Source: Nakazawaea peltata (Eukaryota; Ascomycota; Pichiomycetes; Alaninales; Pachysolenaceae). From it: a DNA stretch of 64,000 nt. Shown piece by piece: positions 48,912 through 58,723 of the stretch; the stretch's first letter is position 1, and the number at the start of each line of letters is the position of its first letter. The stretch covers positions 524,575 to 588,574 of the forward strand of contig BCGQ01000009.1 of NCBI GenBank assembly GCA_001599355.1. The letters run 5' to 3'. The translations under genes were made by a program, and so were the position numbers. A model generated the notes under the pieces. That model made no database searches, had not been told where the DNA came from, and saw only the letters and a program-made list of their open reading frames with translations.

Positions 48912-50396
48912 TTATACGTAGTTTTTATCTCTCCAATCCCAAAAGAAAGAGAGGTATTGAGGTAAATCTGGATCTGTCTTGCAGGTGTCTAAATATGTGG
49001 CTCCTTTCAAGTTATCATTAACTCGCTTTATGAAATCATCCAACAAACACGAGAAACCAGGGCCATCACTGCATCCATGCAATGGAATTACCGCATTATT
49101 CATCTTTATACGGATATACTTCTCTTCTTTGTCGTCTTTCGTCGACAGTAATCTTTCAATGACAAGTCTAGCCCCCATTGGAACAATTTGAGAAGATTTG
49201 AAAAGTGAATTGAAGTCAATTCTTTTAGTCGAGAGGGGTTTACCGTCGTCAAATAAACCCAATGGAACTAATACCGGGGTAATATCAGTATCATGAGTGA
49301 ATGACAGGAATATTTTGTCTTCTTTCTTAGCACCACCATGCTTTAAAAGATTTAAGGTAGCATTTACATAATTAGATCCAATCCCTAGGGACTTTTCATG
49401 TCCATAACTGGACTGGTAATAGAAAACTAAATCCCTAGCATAAGCAAATTCGAGCCACTCGTCTTCTTCAAAGAGATCACAGAATTTAGAGTCACCTCTA
49501 GTATTTAACTCAAAGGCACAAATAGACATCATCTTATATATATGCTTCTTGGTGATCTTACCTTTATAGTCAGGAGATAAAGACTCCAATCTGTTCTTAG
49601 CTGTTGTGAGATAGTGCTGAGGGAAACTATTGATCAAATGTTCATTCTCTAGTCTGTCATATGTTTTACAGAAAGTACTTGGAGCCAAAGTATTGGCTCC
49701 TTGAGGTCTAGTCTCAGGAATTACCTGTATGGCAGCTTTCTTAGAATAAACCTCATGGTCACCTATGAAACCTAAAGTGAATTGTTTGGCCGTATCAACT
49801 ACTCTCTTATCACTAGCAGCGAAGACCGGAAACTCCGAACTCTTGTCATATAAATGACCATAAGATTTTCTGAACTCCGCTCCTTGTCTTCTTGCATCGT
49901 CTGCTCCATTATAATACCCTGACGTAGAAAGCTGCTCGAAGTCTGAATCCTTAGCAAAATATTTATATTGGCTCAAGAAGGATAAAGGTCCTTTATTTTT
50001 CAGTAACTCAACTTCATGTAAATCTTGTATCATTTTTTTCTGTTCAATACCATCATTTCTTGAAGGATATCTCTCTCCATGTCTCAGTAAAAGATGTACT
50101 TGATCAACTTCGTATCCCTTTGGTGTCTCTGGGCTAATTCCATAACCTTCATGATTAACATATGGGCCTAAGGCACCAAGATGATATAACAAATTGAACT
50201 TTTGATCTGAATCCTGTCTTAAAAATCTAGTTTCCCGTACCTTATCACTCAAATCTTTTTTTATCAACCCAATGAAGATATCACCTTGTACTGATGAGAT
50301 GAATAAAGCAATGAGTGAAATACAGATGATGAAAATAGTCTTCTTGACGTGACTTGAGCTTTTAGTTTTCAAGAGAAGATGAGTGTTTTCATCCAT
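48912..50396 (-). CDS. Membrane-anchored histidine acid phosphatase
   Basis: A 494-residue branch-2 histidine phosphatase. A short cytosolic tail holds the acidic dileucine motif ENTHLL (residues 3-8), followed by one membrane anchor (about 20-38, IFIICISLIALFISSVQ), so topology is type II. The luminal domain has the phosphohistidine motif LLLRHGERYPSRNDG (about 105-120) and the proton-donor HD in FTHDTDITPV (about 365). An ExxxLL tail on a type II protein resembles AP-3 signals of yeast vacuolar membrane proteins, so vacuolar delivery is inferred; classic yeast acid phosphatases are secreted without an anchor. The promoter has Pho4-type sites. Confidence 0.85.
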   Translation of the reverse strand: MDENTHLLLKTKSSSHVKKTIFIICISLIALFISSVQGDIFIGLIKKDLSDKVRETRFLRQDSDQKFNLLYHLGALGPYVNHEGYGISPETPKGYEVDQVHLLLRHGERYPSRNDGIEQKKMIQDLHEVELLKNKGPLSFLSQYKYFAKDSDFEQLSTSGYYNGADDARRQGAEFRKSYGHLYDKSSEFPVFAASDKRVVDTAKQFTLGFIGDHEVYSKKAAIQVIPETRPQGANTLAPSTFCKTYDRLENEHLINSFPQHYLTTAKNRLESLSPDYKGKITKKHIYKMMSICAFELNTRGDSKFCDLFEEDEWLEFAYARDLVFYYQSSYGHEKSLGIGSNYVNATLNLLKHGGAKKEDKIFLSFTHDTDITPVLVPLGLFDDGKPLSTKRIDFNSLFKSSQIVPMGARLVIERLLSTKDDKEEKYIRIKMNNAVIPLHGCSDGPGFSCLLDDFIKRVNDNLKGATYLDTCKTDPDLPQYLSFFWDWRDKNYV

Positions 50397-51080
50397 GACT
50401 GGTAAATGAGATTCTCCTTACAATAGAACTTAATAGTTAGATATTTATTATTTAGTACTGAATTGATATCTCTTCTACTGAACCTTTATATTGCGCTCCT
50501 CATTTCCCCATACTTTACTATGCAGATGATTAACGTGGGCAATTAATGAGAAATTAGTAAATCGTTAGCACGTGTTAATTATTGATAAAATTTGAGCAAT
50601 GGGACTAGGGTACACCAGATAGAAGAAGAGATCAAGCTGAGTAGTAGAATCATGATATAACAATCTTTGATACTAGCTGAAGTTACGGCAAGCTTTAAGA
50701 TCCTCCCTGGAATGAAACAGCAATTTTCAAATCTCGTTTTTTCTTATCTTGAATATATATCTGATATGTCTGAAAATAAATCTCTATTGTTATCCCTAAA
50801 TTAGGCTAAAGCACCTCATCAAATTACGAAAAATGTCTAATCACGAGACAGAGAAGTATTTATTATCTAATGTTCAACACTTAGGTTGCTATTCTTGATA
50901 TTTTGATTTGCTTAACATTTTTCCCCCAAATCAAATCTTATAAGAATCGATGATCTACGCTCTAACAGACTAATTCTTATATTGCTTACTATTTAATAGC
51001 TTACCCCACACTTTTTTTTTCAGTTGCTGAGAAAAAGAGAATCTTAACTCACCTGTTTATATAAGCCTTAACACCAAGAG
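50397..51080. other. Divergent intergenic, acid phosphatase and 51081 gene
   Basis: AT-rich. The left 180 bp hold two Pho4-type sites, listed separately. A T-run at 51009-51020 and AT-rich sequence precede the gene at 51081. No ORF or RNA gene is supported. Confidence 0.5.
50532..50574. promoter_or_regulatory. Pair of Pho4-type E-boxes before the acid phosphatase
   Basis: AACGTG (reverse CACGTT) at 50532-50537 and CACGTG at 50569-50574, about 136 and 173 nt upstream of the ATG. A CACGTG plus CACGTT pair in a phosphatase promoter is the classic PHO arrangement in yeasts. Confidence 0.5.
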
Positions 51081-51694
51081 ATGATAGGTGGAACAATCAT
51101 TAGAAGGGGGTTATTTGCTCCTAGTAGTAGACTAGGACTGCAATGGAGATCCATGGGACATGCAGTAAGGTATAAACATCATGATCAATTGGTAAGTTAT
51201 AGCTTTCGTCAGTAGCTAGTGTCTAGTATCTCTCATACTAACTGAATTCGCAGTTCTTAGTCCCAAGAGGATCTGACCTTATGATCTCATTCTCCAAAAA
51301 AGAGGACTCGATTCCTTTAGGACAAATAATTGGGATGAGTATGTCTGATGCGACAGTGAACCAGATCAAAAACGTGAATTTCAAAGAGAATCCACAATTC
51401 CTCGAAATCTTACACAAGCTAATCGGCGAAGACATTCAGAATGATTTTTCTTACATTACTGAGGCAGGTGCGGCAGCAGATTCACATTTACCAATTTTTG
51501 ATTTCAGAAGAATCCCCGAATACGCAAGAACTCCAGATGTAGATGACGTATTTGGATACGTAAGAGTCGATGAGAAAGGTGATATCGTCCCAGGAACTTA
51601 CGAAAAAAACCCAATGTACAGAACTCTTAGTGACCTTGACGGGTTTGTCAAATTAAGTGATCATCTTCATGAGCAGATCTTGAAAAAAATTTAA
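51081..51694 (+). CDS. Probable mitochondrial protein of unknown function, one intron
   Basis: Exons are 51081-51191 and 51254-51694 (183 residues). The 62-nt intron has GTAAGT, TACTAAC at 51236-51242 and acceptor CAG. Exon 1 codes for an Arg-rich, Ser/Gly-rich, acid-poor leader (MIGGTIIRRGLFAPSSRLGL) typical of a mitochondrial presequence. Exon 2 continues with FLVPRGSDLMISFSKKE. The C-terminal half has a DVFGYVRVDEKGDIVPGTYE motif and ends in a short amphipathic helix. No membrane span is visible. I do not recognise the family with certainty. Confidence 0.8.
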
Positions 51695-51707
51695 TTTATT
51701 TATTTAT

Positions 51708-53642
51708 TCATAAAGAGAGGTAATCTCTATCGACATCAATCATAACCGCATCATTATCGGATTCGTTTGTAAGAACCTGTAAAATGGCCTCTGTTTGATT
51801 AATTATTCTCTCGAATACTGCAGACTCATCTTTTTTGTAGTAATGCAAAATCAATTTGTTCAACTCGTCAAAGTTCTTGTATAATTCCAAGTCTTTTAAC
51901 AAGTAGCCATATTTGGAGTTCAGAGGATCTTCGAACAGTAACAAAGAGGAGATATCGTTTAAATAGTCTGTCTTTGTTGAATCATCCTTATATTTTTCTT
52001 TCAATTGCTTTCCATATTCTACTGCCTTCAAGATCATTGGATCTTGTTTTTCAATAGTAGCAAGTTTAATGAAATTGATCAATTTCAAACAATTCAATTT
52101 GAAAATTGACTCATTGAATCTGATGAGAATCTCACTATAGTTGTCTTCTAATACACTTATCAATTCGTCGATCTGATCATTCTTAAGCAATAATCTAATA
52201 CTTTCCCTGATAGATAATTCTTCCTCAATGACAACATTAGATGAACCAGCATCAAATTCTGTCTCATTGAACAGACATTCTTGTACTTTTAAGTCCTCCA
52301 TCAACAGCTTCCAACTTTCTCCAAGTGCGGCGTGCTTTAATTGGGACAGGACAAACGCATTCAAGATCTCTGGGATATCTTCCTCTTTCAATTTGTTTCT
52401 ACTTTGAGCATACAGTTTCTTGTCCTTAGCTGTTTCCACGATGGATTTTTCAACTTTTTGATGGACTTTTCTTTTGCAACTCTTGACATAATTATCGATA
52501 TCAAATAAGAAGTTACCGTTCAGGTTTTTCAAACCAAAGTTTGTTCTCACAGTGATATAATCTCCCATTCCAATGCAAGGGTAAAGTGGTTTCCACTTAA
52601 TATTATGAAACAGATCACCAAGCAACACTCCATTTTTGGTATAAAAAATTGTACTAGTGAATCTGTTGATTCCACAACCAATAGTATCACCCACACCAAA
52701 CTTCAGACCGAAGCTTTGGTTGATGTTATCGGATTTGCAATGAATTTTACCGTCCTTACCGTTATAACCAAAAGACCTAACATCTAAACCTGGCATTTGT
52801 TGTAAGTACTTGTCAATATTCTCGTACAAGAAACCAACCGATACTTCAGCAGCAGGCAATCCCTCCAAAACCTCGATTTCGTAATAATATACACCACAGT
52901 CAACAGGGACATCTTTATTACTCCAAGCCAAAGATGGTTTGAACATCAAATTGGAAGTGGAACCCGAGCTATTACCAGCAGATGATGAAAAGGCACCACC
53001 TGAGGAACGGGCATGAGAGTCATCTTTAGGAGTTATCAACAAAAGCTTATCCTTAGTTGATTTAAATGAAGATGGAATGACGACATTCCACAGAGAAGGC
53101 AATGGGAAGAAGAATTTTGGCTCCTTCAGGTCTTCTGGATATAATTCATTCCAGAGTTGAGCAGATAGTAGTCTGGAAGGCAGTCTATCGACCAACTTCT
53201 CTGAAGAGACAACCAGATCCAGGTCTTCGATATGATGACTGTCTTCAGAAGTGACACCAGTCATCAGAGTGGCAGATGCAGAAGATGAATGTCCATAATC
53301 CGATAACTGGGAGGCAACTTTGCGTGATTTGAAAAGGTCAATGAGTTCATCACAGTACAGGTCATTTTGTAAAAGATGTTCAGGGAACTTTCCCAAGATG
53401 CCAAACAGAGCCAACTTGCGCTTGAACAGTTCCTTGGACTTGATTAACTCAGGTAATGTCTGGCGTGACGACATCATCAGGTCAGTCATATCGTTATATA
53501 GTTTATCTCCGAATCTCAACTGCATCAAATAAGATGGCAATTTATCGATATTGAGATCAGAAGGAAGCTTGCGAGATTTGTTCTTCATCATAATAGTGGA
53601 AAGATCTTTTGAAGAGATCCCAAACTTCATAGAACTGTCCAT
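51708..53642 (-). CDS. VID30: GID/CTLH ubiquitin ligase subunit Vid30/Gid1
   Basis: Scaffold and receptor-docking subunit of the GID E3 ligase that targets gluconeogenic enzymes when glucose returns. The 644 residues are shorter than the S. cerevisiae protein (958). Order: N-terminal helical region, SPRY domain (about 190-375; WSNKDVPVDCGVYYYEIEV, VSVGFLYENIDKY, SFGYNGKDGKIH, IFYTKNGVLLG), LisH-like and CTLH region (about 410-520; SIRESIRLLLKNDQIDELISVLEDNY), and CRA-type C-terminal helices. SPRY plus CTLH is the RanBPM/Vid30 signature. Confidence 0.88.
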   Translation of the reverse strand: MDSSMKFGISSKDLSTIMMKNKSRKLPSDLNIDKLPSYLMQLRFGDKLYNDMTDLMMSSRQTLPELIKSKELFKRKLALFGILGKFPEHLLQNDLYCDELIDLFKSRKVASQLSDYGHSSSASATLMTGVTSEDSHHIEDLDLVVSSEKLVDRLPSRLLSAQLWNELYPEDLKEPKFFFPLPSLWNVVIPSSFKSTKDKLLLITPKDDSHARSSGGAFSSSAGNSSGSTSNLMFKPSLAWSNKDVPVDCGVYYYEIEVLEGLPAAEVSVGFLYENIDKYLQQMPGLDVRSFGYNGKDGKIHCKSDNINQSFGLKFGVGDTIGCGINRFTSTIFYTKNGVLLGDLFHNIKWKPLYPCIGMGDYITVRTNFGLKNLNGNFLFDIDNYVKSCKRKVHQKVEKSIVETAKDKKLYAQSRNKLKEEDIPEILNAFVLSQLKHAALGESWKLLMEDLKVQECLFNETEFDAGSSNVVIEEELSIRESIRLLLKNDQIDELISVLEDNYSEILIRFNESIFKLNCLKLINFIKLATIEKQDPMILKAVEYGKQLKEKYKDDSTKTDYLNDISSLLLFEDPLNSKYGYLLKDLELYKNFDELNKLILHYYKKDESAVFERIINQTEAILQVLTNESDNDAVMIDVDRDYLSL

Positions 53643-54345
53643 TTTGTTGATCGATTCTCCACACTCTTATCTAATATGAGTAGAGGGAGTTTTTTGTATC
53701 TGAAGAGAGTGCGCTTTATCTGTAGACACTTTGCTGTTTGTGACTAAATTTATTTTATTGCTGTAAAGGGAAGGAAAAGAAGAATGGAAAGAAGAAGGGA
53801 AAAAGAGTAGAAAAAGAGTAGGAAAAGAGCAGAAAAAGAGCCCTGTTTCTACGTTAGAGAGAGCTAAGAAAATGAGCTGGGGGTGCCTAAGGTTTTAGGT
53901 GTGGCACTCAATTTTCATATAGAAAGGGGGAGGAAATTAAGGGGAGGAAAATAAGGGGGAAGCAAAGAAAGGGGTCGGAAGGTTAGGAGAAGAAAATTGA
54001 AGCCGATCAAATCACCCACACTCACCATTTACTAACCACCCACTGTCCACTACAACTATTAAGATATCCGTTGAAGGTATATTAAATTTCAACATATAAA
54101 TATGTATATAGATTCTAAAAAAATGACCCAGCGATCAATCACATAATCTTGATCGATCCTTGATAATTTTTTATTGGATATGCACGTAAACAAAACCCCA
54201 AAGATTATCCCGACAATGAGACGATGATGTGAAACCAAACAGAAAAAAAGCAAAATTAAAAATGATAAAAAAAAGTGACATTAGAAGTCATGCAGTTGAG
54301 GCATTAAGATAATGTATAAATTGAGACTAAGCAATAGAGATTGAC
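53643..54345. other. Intergenic, VID30 promoter and SAH1 3' region
   Basis: Purine-rich tandem motifs: AAAAGAGTAG-type 10-11 nt units at about 53799-53840 and AGGGGAGGAAAAT-type units at about 53927-53960, giving several AGGGG stress-element cores near VID30. The right 200 bp are AT-rich SAH1 3' flank. No gene was seen. Confidence 0.5.
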
Positions 54346-55692
54346 TTAGTATCTGTAGTGGTCAGCCTTGAATGGACCTTCGACTGGGACACCCAAGTAG
54401 TCAGATTGAGCCTTAGATAACTTGGACAACTTGACACCAATGTGCTCCAAGTGACATCTGGCAACGGTCTCATCCAAGATCTTTGGCAAGACGTGGACAC
54501 CAACGTCGTACTTGGTCTCGGTCTTGAACTCTGGGAACTTCTCAGTGAACTCTGGGTTGTTGACGTTGAACAAAGCAATTTGAGCCAAAACTTGGTTAGA
54601 GAAGGAACAAGACATGACGAAAGAGGCGTGACCGGTAGCACAACCTAAGTTGACTAATCTACCTTCGGCCAACAAGATGACGTGACGACCAGACTCCAAC
54701 AAGTAACGGTCAACTTGTGGCTTGATGTTGACGTGGTCCTTAGCGTTAGCCTTCAACCAAGCGACATCGATTTCAATGTCAAAGTGACCAATGTTACAAA
54801 CAATGGCGTCTTCTGGCATAGCCAAGAAGTGCTCAGAAGTGATGATATCACGACAACCAGTGGTGGTGACAAAGACTTGACCGACGGAAGCAGCCTCCTC
54901 CATTGGTAAAACTTGGTAACCTTCGACACCAGCTTGCAAAGCGTTGATTGGGTCAATCTCAGTGACAATGACACGGGCACCCATACCTCTCAAGGCCATG
55001 GCACAACCCTTACCAACATCACCGAAACCGGCAACGACGGCAACCTTACCGGCCAACATGACATCGGTGGCACGCTTAATACCATCGATAAGAGATTCTC
55101 TACAACCGTACAAGTTGTCGAACTTGGACTTGGTGACAGAGTCGTTGACATTGATAGCTGGAACCTTCAAAGCACCGTCTCTGACCATCTTGTACAAGTG
55201 GTGGACACCGGTGGTGGTCTCCTCGGACAAACCGAAACAGTCCTCCAACATCTCTGGGTACTTCTCGTGAACCAAGGAGGTCAAGTCTCCACCGTCATCC
55301 AAGATCAAGTTCAACTTCTTACCGTCCTTGAAAGAGAACAATTGTTGCTCAATACACCACAAGTACTCTTCCTCGGTCTCACCCTTCCAGGCAAAGACTG
55401 GGACACCGGTGGCAGCAATAGCAGCAGCGGCGTGGTCTTGGGTAGAGAAAATGTTACAAGAAGACCAGGTAACCTCAGCACCCAAAGCAACCAAAGTCTC
55501 GATCAAGACAGCGGTTTGGATGGTCATGTGCAAACAACCAGCAATTCTGGCTCCCTTCAATGGTTGGGATGGTCCGTACTTTCTTCTGATCTCCATCAAA
55601 CCTGGCATCTCATTCTCGGACAATTCGATTTCCTTTCTACCGAAGGCGGCCAAAGAGATATCGGCAACTTTGTAGTTAGTAGAAGCAGACAT
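54346..55692 (-). CDS. SAH1: S-adenosylhomocysteine hydrolase
   Basis: NAD-dependent cytosolic enzyme splitting S-adenosylhomocysteine to adenosine and homocysteine, keeping methyltransferases free of product inhibition. The ATG is at 55692 (448 residues). The N-terminal substrate part has [16 protein letters not shown] and [16 protein letters not shown], the NAD fold has [11 protein letters not shown], and the C-terminus ends in the conserved KADHYRY. Length equals the family norm. Codon bias is extreme, which produces long open frames on the opposite strand that are not genes. Confidence 0.98.
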   Translation of the reverse strand: MSASTNYKVADISLAAFGRKEIELSENEMPGLMEIRRKYGPSQPLKGARIAGCLHMTIQTAVLIETLVALGAEVTWSSCNIFSTQDHAAAAIAATGVPVFAWKGETEEEYLWCIEQQLFSFKDGKKLNLILDDGGDLTSLVHEKYPEMLEDCFGLSEETTTGVHHLYKMVRDGALKVPAINVNDSVTKSKFDNLYGCRESLIDGIKRATDVMLAGKVAVVAGFGDVGKGCAMALRGMGARVIVTEIDPINALQAGVEGYQVLPMEEAASVGQVFVTTTGCRDIITSEHFLAMPEDAIVCNIGHFDIEIDVAWLKANAKDHVNIKPQVDRYLLESGRHVILLAEGRLVNLGCATGHASFVMSCSFSNQVLAQIALFNVNNPEFTEKFPEFKTETKYDVGVHVLPKILDETVARCHLEHIGVKLSKLSKAQSDYLGVPVEGPFKADHYRY

Positions 55693-56031
55693 TTTCAATA
55701 CTAATATATGTGTAAAACGTTAGTTGTAGTTAATTCAAACAAATTAAACTAAAGTACTAAAAGTATATTTGGATTTGAACAAAAAATTTTTTTTTTTTCA
55801 CGTCTCTCGTGTAAATGCCATTTCTTCGTATATAAAATTTATGCGGGTAAATTAAAGGCTGAACCGAATTTTGTTGAGGAAAAATTTTAACACGTGAAAG
55901 TTTGATCCAGGGGTTACCCTACCGAGATAAATTACACACATGTGATAAAAATTATTAGGGAAAATTTATTAAAGTGCTTCTTAAGGTTTATACATGCGAA
56001 GAAGGAGATATGATTATGTAAGATGAAGACA
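55693..56031. promoter_or_regulatory. SAH1 promoter with Cbf1-type site
   Basis: TCACGTG on the minus strand at 55891-55897, about 200 nt before the SAH1 ATG. It is the Cbf1/Met4 sulfur-regulon core, apt for the methyl cycle. An A6T12 tract is at about 55783-55799. The right part is the 3' region of the next gene. Confidence 0.5.
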
Positions 56032-58158
56032 TCATTCTATTATTGGAGCTGAGGATTCAGGATCGGATTCTGGGACTGATTCTGGGACTGGTTCTGGGAC
56101 TGATTCTTCAGCCTCAGTTTCAAGTTCTGGAACTGGTTCTGCTTCGTCTTCTGGCTCAGCACTTTGTTCTTCCACAGGATCGGCAACAGTTTCTTCTTCA
56201 ATAGTGTCGGCATCTGGCTCTTCAGATGGCTCGGTCTCAGCATCAACAGTTGAGGTTTCGGCCTTAACTGTTACAGTTTTCACAATTTTCACCGTGGAAG
56301 TTTCTTCCTCATCTTCACCCTCATCCTCCTCAACAACTACTGGTTCCAGCAGTTGCTCCAGCACTTCATCTGCATCTTTCTTTTCACGCTCCTCCCTCAA
56401 TTGGAACAGCAAATTAGCCTTAGCTCTCAAGAGAGCCAAATATTGACCGGCCTCATTCACCAAGTAGTACAAATTATTCTCATAAGCAGCTATAGTCTCA
56501 TCCAATTCTTTGGTTTCAGGATCAAGAGTCATGATCTTATCCTTAGTGGAGTACAATACATCCTTGATCTTATTCAATTCTTTCCAACTGGTCCAGTACT
56601 CATCATCCTTTGTCTTCTCATGGATCAAATTTCTACTAAACTCTTGGATGGCGAACTCTGCAAACTCTTCCAACACATCAATTACCTTCTTACGATCCTC
56701 ACTAATGAATTGACTAATATTGTTAGAAATCTCCTTTAAAATATCAGAGACAACATCGGCTTTCACCGAGAGAGCAGAACGTAATTCATCGAGTACATCT
56801 CTGAAATCTTGTCTCGAAATATCAGTGCCATTGATAGTTGTAACCACCAAGGAAACATTCTTCCATCCTGCATGCATAAGATTACTGTAATCTTGTAAAG
56901 CTTCGGTCAATTTAGGCTTGTAGATACCTACGGTAGCACTCTCGGCAACAGCGATATCCTCTAAGAACTCGTTCAACAGCAGTTCACAAGTTTTACTTAC
57001 CAGGCTCTTCCATGAGTTAATAGACTTTGTGACTTCATTATCGATCTTGGTCGTCTCATCAGCAGATGAACTGATAGTGGCAGTAGCAATAGGAGTTGTA
57101 GTGTCTTCAGACTCAGTTTCAACAATTGGGGTTTCTTCATCGATAGTTGACTCAATAGAAGTAGATGTCGAACTGCTAGAGGAGGTAGCGATGGTCTCAT
57201 CAGCTACTGAACTGCTACTGTACAATTTGTCCTTGATCAACTTATTGGAGTTTTTGATACTTTCCTGGAAATCACTACCTAACTTGAATCCGGCATCAAA
57301 GAAGTGGTTAAATTGAGATTTAATGAACTCTGTCTTGATATCAACCTTGTAGTCTCTAGAATGTAATTTCTCAACCAGGTCGGTAACACAAAGCAGCAGT
57401 TTAGTGTAGTAAGGAGAAGCTCTAACCTTCAGAGAAACCTCACTGAGGTATTCTACGGCAACATCACCTTTACAAGCATAGAACAGCTTGGTCAAGTGAG
57501 GAGCCAGGTAATTCTCATAAGCGAGGCAGACATGAGGAATAACTGTATTCTTCAATGCCTTCAACATCTTATTACAGAATTCGCAAACAGCTGGAACATA
57601 AATTGTAACAATATCATTCTTTAACTTGATAGAATACTCGATCAATTTAACTCTAGAATACTCAGCAGCAGACTTTCCATGAGTCAACAGCTTTTTAGAG
57701 TAAACATTTGCATACAGTTTACCATAGGCGTAAATTTCAACGGCCTGAGGAGTGATGACCTCATCCAAATAAACCTTAGCATGTGCAAGAGCAGGAGAAA
57801 TGAACTTCTCCTTAGTAGGAGTGACGATTTTCTCTGTAGCTGGCACAATGACCTTCTCTTGTAAAAGGTGATAATAAGGAGAGGCGTATTGAGATTGGAA
57901 AGTATCAACATGGTCCAGTAAGTGTACAGAATAATACTCTTTGGCTTGAGACAGCACCGGATCAATGGCGCGCTCATGTAAGTAAATTGAAGCCTGTCCC
58001 ACATACGGCTTTACAGGCAGTAAATAAGGTTGGACATAGTCTGAAATTGCATTGCAACGAGGATCATTGCCACATCCATAAAGGGACACGTAAGAAGCGT
58101 AACCCAACAAAGTGAAGATGGCGATACATCTCAAACGAGTCAACGCACAGGAAAACAT
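56032..58158 (-). CDS. SHE10/OSW7-like membrane-anchored protein
   Basis: The ATG at 58158 gives 708 residues; the frame is open further only to a GTG. A signal peptide or anchor is at about 5-27 (RLRCIAIFTLLGYASYVSLYG), followed by CGNDPRC. The lumen-type N-terminal 330 residues are Tyr/Lys/Leu-rich helices with repeated PYxxxL and TP/TEK units. Ser/Thr-rich spacers follow, then a helical region (about 370-600). The last 110 residues are extremely acidic, ending with six VPE/PES-type units. This matches the general plan of yeast She10/Osw7, linked to spore-wall formation, but the assignment is tentative. Confidence 0.65.
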   Translation of the reverse strand: MFSCALTRLRCIAIFTLLGYASYVSLYGCGNDPRCNAISDYVQPYLLPVKPYVGQASIYLHERAIDPVLSQAKEYYSVHLLDHVDTFQSQYASPYYHLLQEKVIVPATEKIVTPTKEKFISPALAHAKVYLDEVITPQAVEIYAYGKLYANVYSKKLLTHGKSAAEYSRVKLIEYSIKLKNDIVTIYVPAVCEFCNKMLKALKNTVIPHVCLAYENYLAPHLTKLFYACKGDVAVEYLSEVSLKVRASPYYTKLLLCVTDLVEKLHSRDYKVDIKTEFIKSQFNHFFDAGFKLGSDFQESIKNSNKLIKDKLYSSSSVADETIATSSSSSTSTSIESTIDEETPIVETESEDTTTPIATATISSSADETTKIDNEVTKSINSWKSLVSKTCELLLNEFLEDIAVAESATVGIYKPKLTEALQDYSNLMHAGWKNVSLVVTTINGTDISRQDFRDVLDELRSALSVKADVVSDILKEISNNISQFISEDRKKVIDVLEEFAEFAIQEFSRNLIHEKTKDDEYWTSWKELNKIKDVLYSTKDKIMTLDPETKELDETIAAYENNLYYLVNEAGQYLALLRAKANLLFQLREEREKKDADEVLEQLLEPVVVEEDEGEDEEETSTVKIVKTVTVKAETSTVDAETEPSEEPDADTIEEETVADPVEEQSAEPEDEAEPVPELETEAEESVPEPVPESVPESDPESSAPIIE

Positions 58159-58723
58159 TTGGTTCAAGCGGTTAACAGGGGATCCCTTGTGTTTTAATAT
58201 AAGCGCCACTGTTCAACTAAATGAAATTGCTCTTCGAAGTTGAACTATTTGCGTGTTTGTTTGTTTTTCTTTGGATAGCACAAATTGGATGAGTTGACTA
58301 GAGTGGAAATTACTTGAATAGGAAATTAAGAGCGCTAGAGACAACAAAGCAAAAAAACAGAAGAAACAGAAGGAACAGAAGAAACACACAAGTAACAAAC
58401 AAGTAACACACAAGGAACAAACAAGGAAAAACGGAGAACAAATCAAAGGGAAAACGAAGGGAAAACGGAGAACAAACCAAGGGAAACATAGCAAATAACG
58501 AAAACGAACTAAAATCTGAAGAGCTGTGGAGGCAAGGAAAAGCAATAACTGAGGGAAAGACTGAAATCTTAGAAGGATAAGCGCTGAAGAGAGAGCGCTT
58601 ACCGCTGAACAAACAACCCTCACCAAACGACCCCATTACCCAAGCAAGCATCCACCCGTTGTTCAATTGACTTTAAGAGATTATTTATTTAGCATTTCAT
58701 GATATCCGTGTTCCTTATTTATT
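58159..58723. other. Divergent intergenic with purine-rich minisatellite
   Basis: Lies between the She10-like gene and the SAP gene. Positions 58350-58495 hold degenerate tandem units, AACAGAAG- and ACAAGTAACA-type, then two copies of an ACGGAGAACAAA-CAA-GGGAAA unit. Open frames on the minus strand here start without ATG and reflect composition. Confidence 0.55.
58350..58495 (+). repeat. Degenerate A/G/C minisatellite
   Basis: About 145 nt of imperfect direct repeats with very few T. There are two sub-families: 9-11 nt units at 58358-58426, and a longer unit beginning ACGGAGAACAAA, seen twice about 34 nt apart (from about 58431 and 58465). Confidence 0.6.

Noticed and set aside
54190-54300. 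Possible C/D-box small nucleolar RNA in the SAH1 3' flank
   Set aside because: The box C-like GATGATGT is imperfect, and no properly spaced box D or terminal stem was found.
54913-55704. 263-residue open frame opposite SAH1
   Set aside because: It is antisense to a strongly codon-biased gene; the bias removes stop codons on the other strand. It has no recognisable domains and low-complexity content.
58213-58626. 137-residue hydrophobic minus-strand frame
   Set aside because: It has no ATG at its start, overlaps another open frame in a different phase, and is composed of the purine-rich minisatellite.
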